A DNA stretch of 64,000 nucleotides from Nocardia sp. NBC_00508. GTDB taxonomy: Bacteria > Actinomycetota > Actinomycetes > Mycobacteriales > Mycobacteriaceae. Under the pieces are notes generated by a model. The model saw nothing but the letters and a program-made list of their open reading frames with translations, ran no database searches and had not been told where the DNA came from. Of the stretch, positions 1-7,463 are shown in pieces. Positions within the stretch are counted from its first letter, which is position 1. Each line of letters begins with the position of its first letter. The stretch covers positions 3,100,001-3,164,000 of the forward strand of contig NZ_CP107852.1 of assembly GCF_036346875.1 (NCBI RefSeq). The letters are read 5' to 3'. A program made the translations under genes and the position numbers.

Positions 1-1
1 T

Positions 2-76
2 CCATACCGCCCGACCATGGTGGTGGAATCCGTCGCGGACCTGATCGGAAAGACCAAGTCCCCGTTCACGGCCTGA
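2..76 (+). CDS. C-terminal end of an unidentified protein (partial)
   Basis: Only the last 24 codons lie inside the window, read in the frame that begins at base 2 and ends at a TGA at 74-76. The peptide ends in DLIGKTKSPFTA. I do not recognise a family from so short a tail. The open frame up to the window edge, the following intergenic stretch and the convergent gene at 179-634 fit the 3' end of a real gene, but nothing more can be said. Confidence 0.45.
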   Translation, partial: PYRPTMVVESVADLIGKTKSPFTA

Positions 77-178
77 TCGGTCGCTGCGTCCGTCATCGAA
101 GCAGGAAGCAACCTGTCGATACCGGATGCACAGGGGGCTATCGCATCGTGTTCGTCGGGTGCATTCTTTCCGACACAT

Positions 179-634
179 TCAGAGCTGGTCGTCCTGTGCG
201 GTGATCGCGTCCATGGCGGCGGAGAGCTTCGTGAGCACATCGACGGTCAGTGCGAGCTGTTGGGGGCCGAGTTCGGCCGCAAGGCGTTCGGACATCACCG
301 CGTGTTGCGGGTTGATGCGCCGGACCGCGGCAAGGCCTGCTTCGGTGACTGCGACGAGTTTCGCGCGGCGATGGGCGGGATTGGGCCGGTATTCGGCAAG
401 TCCCTTGTCCACCAAAAGATCCGCGATGCGCTGCACGCTCTGGCGGGTGATGCCCATTTCGCGGGCGATCCCCGCGACGGGCAACGGCGCGTGCAGTACC
501 GCGCCGAGCACCTGCCACCAGGCAGCGGTCAAACCCGCCGGTCGCGCCAGTTCCTCGGCCACCGCGAGGAACTGGCCGTTCAAACGAAACGACGTGATCG
601 CCGCCTTGGCGAACAACTCCTGCTCACCGCCCAT
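179..634 (-). CDS. MarR-family transcriptional regulator
   Basis: A 151-residue protein of normal MarR length. The winged helix-turn-helix is visible around residues 50-100: an AGIAREMGITRQSVQRIADLL recognition region is followed by a wing segment with RRAKLVAVTEAG, the usual MarR hallmark. Such proteins bind DNA as dimers at short palindromes and are released by small ligands or oxidants. It lies downstream of, and co-directional with, the DJ-1/PfpI gene (882-1511), whose start region carries two palindromes of MarR-operator type, so local regulation of that gene is plausible. The 247 bp between the two genes is repeat-rich, so I do not assume a single operon. Ligand unknown. Confidence 0.9.
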   Translation of the reverse strand: MGGEQELFAKAAITSFRLNGQFLAVAEELARPAGLTAAWWQVLGAVLHAPLPVAGIAREMGITRQSVQRIADLLVDKGLAEYRPNPAHRRAKLVAVTEAGLAAVRRINPQHAVMSERLAAELGPQQLALTVDVLTKLSAAMDAITAQDDQL

Positions 635-764
635 GCTTCACCTCCCGACGCCCGGGTCGGCGACCCGGCCGATACACGGGATCGCCGACCGACCGTTGCT
701 CCCGACCGCGCCTCGCCGACGCTCGGCTCCGTCGTCCGCGACGGGGCGCTGTGTCTCGGTTCGC

Positions 765-889
765 TGCTCGGCTGTGCCCATCGTTCGCTCGCTACGCTCG
801 CTCATGCCTCCACCTCGCTGACGCTCGGCTCCGACACGAGCGAGTGCTCGGCTGTGTCCATCGTTCGCTCGCTACGCTCGCTCATGCCT
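765..889. repeat. GC-rich intergenic direct repeat (two 45-bp copies)
   Basis: Two copies (765-809 and 845-889) are 80 bp apart and differ at one base. Each contains GCTCGGCTGTG followed by a CGTTCGCTCGCTACGCTCGCTCAT core, which is the reverse orientation of the GAGCGNAGCGAGC element seen at 2136-2278. The second copy runs across the stop codon of the DJ-1 gene at 882-884, so part of the repeat has become the end of that gene. The rest of 635-881 is similar low-complexity sequence with no credible gene. Confidence 0.7.
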
Positions 890-1511
890 GCTGCGCGTCG
901 TACGCCTCGAGCACCGCCCATCCTTCCGGATCGGCGTGCGCGAACAACCGGTACCAGCCGTCCAGCACATGCGGCTCGTACACGCCGAGCCTGCCCAGCA
1001 CTTCACGCGCGAATTCGAACGGCGCGCTCGCGCTGGCCGTGATCACGTCGCCGTCGGTGACCGCAGACTGCTCGACATAGTGCTCGGCACCCGAATACCC
1101 GCTGTAGAGCAGGAATTCCGCGACGTTGCTGGTGTGCTTGCGAGAATCGAGCAGACCTTGTTTGGCCAGGCCGTAGGTCGCGCCGCAGATCGCCGCGACG
1201 GGAACGCCCGCCGCCACGAACTCGCGCGCCTTCTCCCCGAACGGATCCAGCTCCGGCCCCATCCAGGTCTCCGAGCCGGGCAGGATCAGCATCGCGCTGT
1301 CGGCGGGCGTGAGATCGGCGAGCACGACATCCGGCACGATGCGCATCCCGCCCATCGTCGTGATCGGCTCCGCGGTCGGCCCGACCGTCTTGACCTGCCA
1401 CGTTCCCGGCTCCCGATGCCAGCTCGGCTTGTTGATGTGCGCGGTGGCCGCGCCCACCTCCCAGTCGGCGAGAGTGTCGTAAACGGCCATGTGCACTGTC
1501 TTCGTGATCAT
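882..1511 (-). CDS. DJ-1/PfpI-family protein (class I glutamine amidotransferase-like)
   Basis: A 209-residue protein. The N-terminus (TVHMAVYDTLADWEVG) and the nucleophile elbow AICGATYG, with Cys at about residue 110, are typical of PfpI/DJ-1-like flavodoxin folds. Family members act as glyoxalase or deglycase-type enzymes, chaperones or peptidases; the reaction here cannot be told from sequence. The chosen ATG (1509-1511) sits at the edge of a palindrome and there is no clear ribosome site upstream, so a leaderless transcript is possible. Met8 is an alternative start. The stop codon is embedded in a GC-rich repeat. The downstream MarR gene is a candidate regulator. Confidence 0.85.
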   Translation of the reverse strand: MITKTVHMAVYDTLADWEVGAATAHINKPSWHREPGTWQVKTVGPTAEPITTMGGMRIVPDVVLADLTPADSAMLILPGSETWMGPELDPFGEKAREFVAAGVPVAAICGATYGLAKQGLLDSRKHTSNVAEFLLYSGYSGAEHYVEQSAVTDGDVITASASAPFEFAREVLGRLGVYEPHVLDGWYRLFAHADPEGWAVLEAYDAQQA

Positions 1512-1545
1512 GACAGTACCCTGTCATATTCGACAGCATGCTGTC
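1511..1545 (-). promoter_or_regulatory. Twin palindromic operators overlapping the DJ-1 gene start
   Basis: Two inverted repeats lie side by side: TGACAG-TACC-CTGTCA at 1511-1526, abutting the start codon, and the perfect 14-mer GACAGCATGCTGTC at 1532-1545. Both share the half-site GACAG. On the minus strand a TTGACA -35-like hexamer (complement of 1542-1547) overlaps the distal palindrome, so a bound dimer would block the promoter and the start of the transcript. Half-site spacing fits a MarR dimer. The link to the regulator at 179-634 is inference. Confidence 0.65.
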
Positions 1546-1652
1546 AATAACTTACCGCGACCTCGCCATTTTCAGAACCCGCCATGCGCGGGCCGGGCAG
1601 GTGCGCCAGAATCCCAGCAGCGCGAGATTCGCGAGAAGCGGAGGAACCGTCC

Positions 1653-2135
1653 ATGAGCGTGTGGGGTGAGGTCGTCGTCGGCCTGGTGATCCTGGTCGGC
1701 CTCATCGGAATCGTCGTACCGATCCTGCCGGGGGTCATCCTGATCTTCGGCGCCATCGCCGTCTGGGCGTTCATGACCGGTGGAGCGACCGCGTGGACCG
1801 TGTTCGCGATCAGCACATTGCTGCTGGCACTTTCCGGGGTCGTCAAGTACACCTGGCCGGGACGCAAGATGAAGGAAGCCGGGGTGTCCAATCGCGCGAT
1901 CTTGCTCGGCGCGATTCTCGGTATCGTCGGCTTCTTCGTGATCCCCGTCGTCGGCCTGTTCGTCGGTTTCGTTCTCGGCGTGTACCTTTCGGAACTCCAT
2001 CGGCTGCGCGGCAACCAACAGGCATGGCGGGCAACGATTCACGCGCTGAAAGGTGTCGGCCTGTCCATCCTCATCGAGCTCTTCGGCGCGCTGCTGGCCA
2101 CCGGGGTCTGGATCGTCGGCGCGACCGTCGCCTGA
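1653..2135 (+). CDS. DUF456-family integral membrane protein
   Basis: A 160-residue hydrophobic protein with about five membrane segments and the Gly/Pro-rich loops typical of DUF456 (IVVPILPGVILIFGAIAVW near the start, then a LLGAILGIVGFFVIP segment). The ATG at 1653 is preceded by GGAGGA at 1640-1645; a longer frame opens at 1584, but its extra 23 residues are not family-like. Function of the family is unknown. It is divergent from the DJ-1 gene, and its TGA (2133-2135) opens directly into the repeat at 2136-2278. Confidence 0.85.
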   Translation: MSVWGEVVVGLVILVGLIGIVVPILPGVILIFGAIAVWAFMTGGATAWTVFAISTLLLALSGVVKYTWPGRKMKEAGVSNRAILLGAILGIVGFFVIPVVGLFVGFVLGVYLSELHRLRGNQQAWRATIHALKGVGLSILIELFGALLATGVWIVGATVA

Positions 2136-2278
2136 GCGAGCGAAGCATCAACACAGCGCGCATGCCGGGGCCGAGGGTCAGCGAGGCGGAGGCATGAGCG
2201 AGCGCAGCGAGCGAAGCATCGGCACAGCGCGCATCGCGCATGCCGGGGCCGAGCGTCAGCGAGGCGGAGGCATGAGCG
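2136..2278. repeat. GC-rich intergenic repeat filling the gap between two convergent stop codons
   Basis: Two copies of a unit beginning GAGCGAAGCATC (2138 and 2209, 71 bp apart) and continuing through CATGCCGGGGCCGAG to CAGCGAGGCGGAGGCATGAGCG. The second copy carries a 7-bp insertion. The block occupies exactly the space between the TGA of the DUF456 gene and the TAG of the amidohydrolase gene at 2279. It can be read as a short repetitive peptide beginning MSERSERS, but has no ribosome site or conserved domain. The same core appears inverted at 765-889. Confidence 0.75.
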
Positions 2279-3193
2279 CTACCGATCGATGGCGGGGAAC
2301 GGAATCGTGTCTCCGGCTCGGCTGCCGGGCAGTTCGTCGCGGCGCAGCCGGAGCGTCGGCGGTTCCGGGCGGTACAGCGGCAGCGTCGGGGCCGGGTCGG
2401 TGGTGACGGTCCGCTCGCGGGCAGGAAGCCGGTAGAAGGCGCGCGCGTTGTCCTCCAGCACCGCGTACATGTCGGTGCCGACCACGTCACAGATCAGGTC
2501 GACGTCCGAGTCCTCGAACGGTCGCCCCGCTCGGGTACCGGGCAGATCGGTGCCGAACATGAGCGCTTCGGGGTTCACCGCGTGAATGCGGCGCAGCGTG
2601 TCGGCGACGTTCATCGCGACCCGGCCGAAACCCGTTGCCTTGACCCGCGCCCCGCGGTCGACGAGATCGAGCAGGAATGGCAGCCCCTCCTCGGACATAC
2701 CGAGATGGTCGACCGAGAGCGCGGGCAGCTTGGAGATGACGGGTTGCAGTGAGGCGAGCATCGTGCCGTCGATGTAGACCTCGACGTGCCAGCCGACCAA
2801 TTCGTGCGCGCGCAGCGCTTGCAGCGTCATGCCGGTGATGTCGGCGGCCGCGCGTTTGAGGTTGAACCGCAGCGCGCGCACGCCGATGCGGTCCAGCTCG
2901 ATGATCTCCTCGTCGGTGGCGTCCAGGTCGAGGCGGGTGACACCGACCCAGCCCTCGCCGAGCTCGGCGAGGGCGGCCTTCAGGTAGCTCTGATCCGCGC
3001 CCTGGAACGACCCGCTGACCACGGCGCCACCACTGATGTCGAACCGCGACATGCGCTTGCGGTAGTCGGCAATGGTGAACGGGTCGGGCAGGTAGCCCTC
3101 GTTTTCGGCCAGCGGGAACCGCGGGTCGAAGATGTGCAGGTGGGCATCGAACACTTGTACAGAATGCCTCAGTGTCGGATTTTCCGCTGCCAC
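2279..3193 (-). CDS. Amidohydrolase-family metal-dependent hydrolase (TIM barrel)
   Basis: A 304-residue protein with the amidohydrolase-2 hallmarks: the metal-binding HxH in FDAHLHIFDPRFP near residue 17, a VDHLGM strand end near 170, and the late FGTDLPGTR carrying the catalytic-type Asp. It resembles COG3618 enzymes acting on lactones or decarboxylating aromatic acids; the substrate is not predictable. After the barrel there is an unusual Pro/Arg-rich tail of roughly 50 residues ending at the TAG that borders the upstream repeat. It is followed on the same strand by the ferredoxin reductase gene upstream (3240-4703), 46 bp away, and may be co-transcribed with it. Confidence 0.85.
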   Translation of the reverse strand: MAAENPTLRHSVQVFDAHLHIFDPRFPLAENEGYLPDPFTIADYRKRMSRFDISGGAVVSGSFQGADQSYLKAALAELGEGWVGVTRLDLDATDEEIIELDRIGVRALRFNLKRAAADITGMTLQALRAHELVGWHVEVYIDGTMLASLQPVISKLPALSVDHLGMSEEGLPFLLDLVDRGARVKATGFGRVAMNVADTLRRIHAVNPEALMFGTDLPGTRAGRPFEDSDVDLICDVVGTDMYAVLEDNARAFYRLPARERTVTTDPAPTLPLYRPEPPTLRLRRDELPGSRAGDTIPFPAIDR

Positions 3194-3239
3194 AACGTGG
3201 GTGCTGCCGCGGCAGCGGAGTCGGTCGCCGCGGGGTTGA

Positions 3240-4703
3240 TCAGACCTTGTGCGGTTCGCTGGCGCGCAGCATGTCCTCGCGCTCGACGACCTTGACGCGT
3301 TCGCGGCCTTCGGGTTCGCCGAGGGAGCGTTCGTGGGCGTCGAGGCGGTACCAGCCGGCCCAGGTGGTGAACGGGATGCCCTTGGCTTCGAGGAACTCGG
3401 TGACGGCTTCGGGGTCGGGCCGCTGGGCCGGGGTGAAGCGGGGGGCGTCGTCGAGCAGGCAGGCGATGGTTTCGTTGGCGTCGCCCTTGGTGTGGCCGAT
3501 CAGGCCGACCGGGCCGCGTTTGATCCAGCCGGTCACGTAGGTGGCGGGCAGGTAGCGTTCGGCGCCGTCGGCGTTCTCGTCGGCGATCACGCGGCCGGCT
3601 TCGTTGGGTACGGTGCCGGCTTGGTCGTCGAAGGGCAGGTTGCTGATGTTCTGCGACAGGTAGCCGACGGCGCGGTAGACCGCCTGCACGTCCCAGTCCT
3701 TGTAGACGCCGGTGCCCTTGACGTTGCCGGTGCCATCGAGCTGGGTGCGTTCGGTGCGCAGGCCGACGACCTTGCCGTTGTCGCCGAGCACCTCGGCGGG
3801 GGACTCGAAGAAGTGCAGGAACAGCTTGTGCGGCCGGTTACCGGCATCGCGGATGGCCCACTGCTCGAGGGTGTTGGCGACCATGTCGACCTGCTTGGAA
3901 TGCCTGCGCGCGGCTTCGGAGCCTTCGTCGTAGTCGATGTCGGCGGGGTCGACGATGACCTCGATGGTCGGGGAGTGGTCGAGTTCGCGCAGTTCCAGCG
4001 GGGTGAACTTGGCCTGGGCGGGGCCGCGGCGGCCGAAGACGTGGACCTCGAGGGCCTTGTTGTCCTTCAGGCCGTGGTAGACGTTCGGCGGGATCTCGGT
4101 GGGCAGCAGTTCGTCGCCGGTCTTGGCCAGCACACGGGCCACGTCCAGGGCGACGTTGCCGACGCCGAGGACGGCGACCTTCTGCGCGTCCAGCGGCCAG
4201 GAGCGCGGCACGTCGGGGTGGCCGTCGTACCAGGATACGAAGTCCGCGGCGCCGTAGGAGCCGTCCAGGTCGATGCCGGGGATGGGCAGCGCGCGGTCGG
4301 CGTTGGCGCCGGTGGAGAAGATCACCGCGTCGTAGAAGGCGCGCAGGTCATCGAGGGTGATGTCGGTGCCGTAGTCGATGTTGCCCAGCAGCCGCACCTG
4401 CGGCTTGTCCAGCACCTTGTGCAGCGCGGTGATGATGCCCTTGATCCGCGGGTGGTCGGGCGCGACGCCGTAGCGGATCAGCCCGAACGGCGCAGGCATG
4501 CGCTCGAACAGGTCGATACTCACCTCGGCATCGGACTTCATCAAGGCGTCGGCGGCGTAGATCCCGGCCGGTCCGGCGCCCACGATCGCGATGCGGAGCG
4601 GGCGGGGCGTCGCGGTGTGCGCGTCAGGCCCGGAGGAGGAAGCCTGCGTCACCGCGGAGGGCTCGCGAACACCGCCATCCGATACTGCACTCTGTTCGGT
4701 CAT
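3240..4703 (-). CDS. fprA: FprA-type ferredoxin/adrenodoxin--NADP+ reductase
   Basis: A 487-residue FAD/NAD(P) protein matching mycobacterial FprA and adrenodoxin reductases. After a disordered leader of about 35 residues comes the FAD dinucleotide fold (IAIVGAGPAGIYAADAL), then the APFGLIRYGVAPDH block, the NADP fold (VAVLGVGNVALDVARVL) and the C-terminal YVTGWIKRGPVGLIGHTKGDA signature. It moves electrons from NADPH to ferredoxins that feed P450s or iron-sulfur enzymes, in the cytoplasm. An IdeR/DtxR-type iron box lies 46-64 bp upstream of the start, predicting repression in iron-replete cells. The leader is longer than in the mycobacterial protein, so a later start is possible. Confidence 0.92.
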   Translation of the reverse strand: MTEQSAVSDGGVREPSAVTQASSSGPDAHTATPRPLRIAIVGAGPAGIYAADALMKSDAEVSIDLFERMPAPFGLIRYGVAPDHPRIKGIITALHKVLDKPQVRLLGNIDYGTDITLDDLRAFYDAVIFSTGANADRALPIPGIDLDGSYGAADFVSWYDGHPDVPRSWPLDAQKVAVLGVGNVALDVARVLAKTGDELLPTEIPPNVYHGLKDNKALEVHVFGRRGPAQAKFTPLELRELDHSPTIEVIVDPADIDYDEGSEAARRHSKQVDMVANTLEQWAIRDAGNRPHKLFLHFFESPAEVLGDNGKVVGLRTERTQLDGTGNVKGTGVYKDWDVQAVYRAVGYLSQNISNLPFDDQAGTVPNEAGRVIADENADGAERYLPATYVTGWIKRGPVGLIGHTKGDANETIACLLDDAPRFTPAQRPDPEAVTEFLEAKGIPFTTWAGWYRLDAHERSLGEPEGRERVKVVEREDMLRASEPHKV

Positions 4704-4748
4704 CTCTTACGCGCACCCTTATGGTCGAAACAATTAATGACGTCTGGC

Positions 4749-4767
4749 TTAGCTTAGGCTAAGTTGA
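4749..4767 (-). promoter_or_regulatory. IdeR/DtxR iron box upstream of fprA
   Basis: TTAGCTTAGGCTAAGTTGA matches the 19-bp IdeR/DtxR consensus TTAGGTTAGGCTAACCTAA at 15 positions, keeping the central TTAGGCTAA core intact. It is correctly placed for repression of the divergently oriented fprA promoter. No other convincing iron box was noticed in the window. Confidence 0.75.
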
Positions 4768-5081
4768 CGCACCGGCTCGGTCGCACCCCTCCGGTGCGGT
4801 TGCCGGCGTTGCCGGCTCGTGGCTGCACGGTGCCCCGTTCGCCGCGGCGATGAGCTGCCGATTCGCTATGACAGCAGGCCGCCGTCCCGCGATTCTATCG
4901 GGACGCTCGATACCGCCGGAGGTCCGGTGCGTGAACTCGGTGGATGTCATCGACTATCACAATCGGTGCGTACCCGCTCCCGCGCAACCTATAGCGCCCG
5001 CCGGGTCCCGGGCGGGCACAGCCGACCGCCTGCTCCGGGGCCGCGCGCTCGATACCCGCGCCGACCAGGGATCATCGACCC
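4768..5081. other. Intergenic region between fprA and the 5082 gene
   Basis: GC-rich sequence with several short overlapping frames on both strands, none with a ribosome site or family resemblance. It must hold the promoter of the 5082 gene (start at 5082 preceded by a weak purine stretch) but I see no clear -10/-35 pair. I recognise no RNA gene or repeat here. Confidence 0.5.
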
Positions 5082-5531
5082 ATGACCGAGCAGCAGCCGA
5101 CCGCGGGCGAGGACGACATCATCCGGGTCGATCAGACCGACAAGCGGTCCATGGTCCCGTTCATCGCGGCCGCGGTGGTCGCGGTGATCGTGCTCATCGC
5201 GATCGTGCTCGGCGGGGTGTTGTCGCCCGCTGAGAAAAATGTCACAGAAGCCGACCGCATCGCCGCGGCCGTCCACAACTTCGTCGAGGGCGCCAATCGC
5301 ACCGGCACCGTGCCGCCGCCCGGCGCCGCATGCCAGGGCTTCGACGCCGCCCGTTCACCGCTGGCCGGACAGTCCGGCGCCGGAAAGTCCGTCGAGATCA
5401 CGAAAATCGACAACGCGATGGTGGATGGCGACAAGGGCAAGGCGACCGTGACCACGAAGGCGGACGGCACGGAGACGACCAGGACGTGGAACCTCACCAG
5501 ATCCGATGACCGGTGGCTGGTCTGCACCTGA
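5082..5531 (+). CDS. Conserved single-pass membrane protein with extracytoplasmic NTF2-like domain
   Basis: A 149-residue protein: about 22 charged cytoplasmic residues, one membrane helix (MVPFIAAAVVAVIVLIAIVLGG, roughly 24-47) and an external domain of about 100 residues. That domain ends in TWNLTRSDDRWLVCT, a DxxWxVC ending shared with DUF4878/NTF2-like domains of actinobacterial envelope proteins such as the much larger protein at 24157-26814. The two Cys residues (about 83 and 148) could form a disulfide. It probably works at the outer face of the membrane; no enzymatic motif is visible. Confidence 0.75.
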   Translation: MTEQQPTAGEDDIIRVDQTDKRSMVPFIAAAVVAVIVLIAIVLGGVLSPAEKNVTEADRIAAAVHNFVEGANRTGTVPPPGAACQGFDAARSPLAGQSGAGKSVEITKIDNAMVDGDKGKATVTTKADGTETTRTWNLTRSDDRWLVCT

Positions 5532-5593
5532 GCGTTCTCGCACTGCGAACAGTCGTTTGACACGGTGACCCGGGTCGGTGCAATCTCAGTCGA

Positions 5594-5710
5594 AGGTCAT
5601 GAGAGCCAGTGTCAAGCCCCGGCATTACTGGTCGGCAACCCTCCTCCGCGGTGGGGTGCTCCGGGTGACGACCTGGCCGTGCTCCGATCCCGGACGCGGC
5701 AAGTGCGGAT
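5594..5710 (+). promoter_or_regulatory. SAM-IV riboswitch controlling rhodanese-metZ
   Basis: The region carries the SAM-IV signature: GGTCATGAGAGCCAGTGTC opening, the core GTCAAGCCCCGGC, then CGGCAACCCTCC and GCGGTGGGGTGCTCCGGGTGA. GGTC (5595) pairs with GACC (5670-5673) as P1, and CCAGT/ACTGG (5606/5627) as P2. A further hairpin and the GGCAAGTGCGG element just before the ribosome site complete the 3' part. Binding of S-adenosylmethionine should lower expression of the downstream methionine genes. No strong U-tract terminator follows, and the AGGAGG at 5715 is close by, so control at translation is the likelier mechanism. Confidence 0.92.
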
Positions 5711-5725
5711 TCGCAGGAGGAGCAG

Positions 5726-6142
5726 ATGAGTTACGCCGGTGACATCACCCCGCAACAGGCATGGGAACTGTTGCGCGACAACCCCGAAGCCGTTCTCGTG
5801 GACGTGCGCACGGAAGCCGAATGGAAGTTCGTCGGCGTACCCGACACGAGTTCGATCGAGCGGCCGACCGTGCTGATCGAGTGGGTCGATTCCACCGGCG
5901 CGCGCAACGAGGCGTTCGTCGAGCAGTTGCGGCAGGCGCTCGCCGACCACGCCCCGGAGGCGCCGGTCGTGTTCCTGTGTCGCTCCGGCCAGCGTTCGGT
6001 CGGCGCGGCGATCACCGCCACATCGGCGGGCTACCGCACCTCCTACAACGTGCTGGAAGGCTTCGAAGGTCCGCTCGACGAGTTCGGGCACCGCGGCGGC
6101 TCCGGCTGGCGTGCCCTAGGGCTGCCCTGGCGGCAGTCGTGA
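5726..6142 (+). CDS. Rhodanese-like sulfurtransferase
   Basis: A 138-residue single-domain rhodanese. The VLVDVRTEAEW entry motif is near residue 24 and the active-site loop LCRSGQRS, with the persulfide-forming Cys, is near residue 85. It sits directly behind the SAM-IV riboswitch with a good AGGAGG, and immediately before metZ, the same pairing as Rv0390-Rv0391 recalled from M. tuberculosis. A role in delivering sulfur for homocysteine synthesis by MetZ is a reasonable inference. Confidence 0.92.
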   Translation: MSYAGDITPQQAWELLRDNPEAVLVDVRTEAEWKFVGVPDTSSIERPTVLIEWVDSTGARNEAFVEQLRQALADHAPEAPVVFLCRSGQRSVGAAITATSAGYRTSYNVLEGFEGPLDEFGHRGGSGWRALGLPWRQS

Positions 6143-6188
6143 GCGCGTGGCAGGCCTGCCCGCGCGGCTCTGCCGACGGGCGTCGGTC

Positions 6189-7403
6189 GTGATCACCGGC
6201 GGCGCGTTCGACAAGCCACTGCCCGAGGGCGTCGGTCCCGCGACACTCGGTGTGCGGGGCGGACTGCGGCGCTCCGGTTTCGAGGAGACCGCCGAGGCGC
6301 TCTACCTGACCTCCGGCTTCGTCTACCAGAGCGCGGAAGCCGCCGAGGCCGCGTTCACCGGCGAGGTCGAGCATTTCGTCTACTCCCGCTACGGCAATCC
6401 GACGGTCGCGATGTTCGAGGAGCGGATGCGGCTGATCGACGGCGCGGAAGCGTGTTTCGCGACAGCGAGCGGCATGTCGGCCGTGTTCACCGCGCTGGGA
6501 GCTCTGCTCGGCGCCGGTGACCGGCTGGTGGCCGCGCGCAGTCTGTTCGGCTCCTGCTTCATGGTGTGCAACGAGATCCTGCCGCGCTGGGGCGTGGAAA
6601 CCGTCTTCGTCGACGGCGAGGATCTCGATCAGTGGGAGCAGGCGCTGTCGGTGCCGACCGAGGCGGTGTTTTTCGAGACGCCCGCCAATCCGATGCAGAC
6701 ACTGGTCGACGTGCGCCGGGTAACCGAGCTGGCCCATGCCGCGGGCGCGAAAGTGGTACTGGACAACGTCTTCGCTACGCCTCTTCTGCAGCGTGGCTTC
6801 GAGCTCGGCGCCGACGTGGTGGTGTACTCCGGCACCAAGCACATCGACGGGCAAGGCCGGGTGCTCGGCGGCGCGATTCTCGGCGCCAAGGACTACATCG
6901 ACGGCCCGGTGAAAACGCTCATGCGCCATACCGGTCCGGCGCTGAGCCCGTTCAATGCGTGGACGCTCCTCAAGGGGCTGGAGACGATGCCGCTGCGGGT
7001 GCGCCATTCGGCCGATTCCGCATTGCGGATCGCCCGCTTCCTGGAGGGCAACAAGGCCGTCAGCTGGGTGAAATACCCCTTCCTGGAGTCGCATCCACAG
7101 CACACACTGGCCACCAGCCAGATGAGCGCGGGCGGCACCGTGGTCACCTTCGAGCTGAACGCGCCGGAAAACGAGGCGAAGAAGCGCGCTTTCGAGATCC
7201 TGAACCGATTGCGCGTCATCGACATCTCCAACAACCTCGGCGACGCCAAGACCTTGATCACCCACCCCGCCACCACCACCCACCGCGCCATGGGCCCGGA
7301 AGGCCGCGCCACCATCGGCCTGTCCGACGGCGTCGTCCGTATCTCAGTGGGCCTCGAAGACGTGGAAGACCTCCTGAACGATCTCGACCAAGCCCTCTCC
7401 TGA
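6189..7403 (+). CDS. metZ: O-succinylhomoserine sulfhydrylase
   Basis: A PLP enzyme of the Cys/Met metabolism family that makes homocysteine from O-succinylhomoserine and sulfide. Near-continuous similarity to mycobacterial MetZ: GVRGGLRRSGFEETAEALY at the start, YSRYGNPT, the cofactor lysine in VVYSGTKHIDGQGR, and the late THPATTTHR. I prefer the GTG at 6189 (MITGGAFDKPLPEGVG); a GTG at 6147 adds 14 residues that do not resemble the family. Neither has a strong ribosome site, so translation is probably coupled to the rhodanese gene ending at 6142. Controlled by the SAM-IV riboswitch upstream. Confidence 0.95.
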   Translation: MITGGAFDKPLPEGVGPATLGVRGGLRRSGFEETAEALYLTSGFVYQSAEAAEAAFTGEVEHFVYSRYGNPTVAMFEERMRLIDGAEACFATASGMSAVFTALGALLGAGDRLVAARSLFGSCFMVCNEILPRWGVETVFVDGEDLDQWEQALSVPTEAVFFETPANPMQTLVDVRRVTELAHAAGAKVVLDNVFATPLLQRGFELGADVVVYSGTKHIDGQGRVLGGAILGAKDYIDGPVKTLMRHTGPALSPFNAWTLLKGLETMPLRVRHSADSALRIARFLEGNKAVSWVKYPFLESHPQHTLATSQMSAGGTVVTFELNAPENEAKKRAFEILNRLRVIDISNNLGDAKTLITHPATTTHRAMGPEGRATIGLSDGVVRISVGLEDVEDLLNDLDQALS

Positions 7404-7463
7404 CCGGCTCGGCGAGCCGGTACGGGAGAGGGGCGACAAGTCACGCCGCGAGACGTCGAGACA

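Noticed and set aside
2053..2406. Frame with repeated MSERSERS-like peptide
   Set aside because: It is the translation of the intergenic repeat; no ribosome site and no conservation argument.
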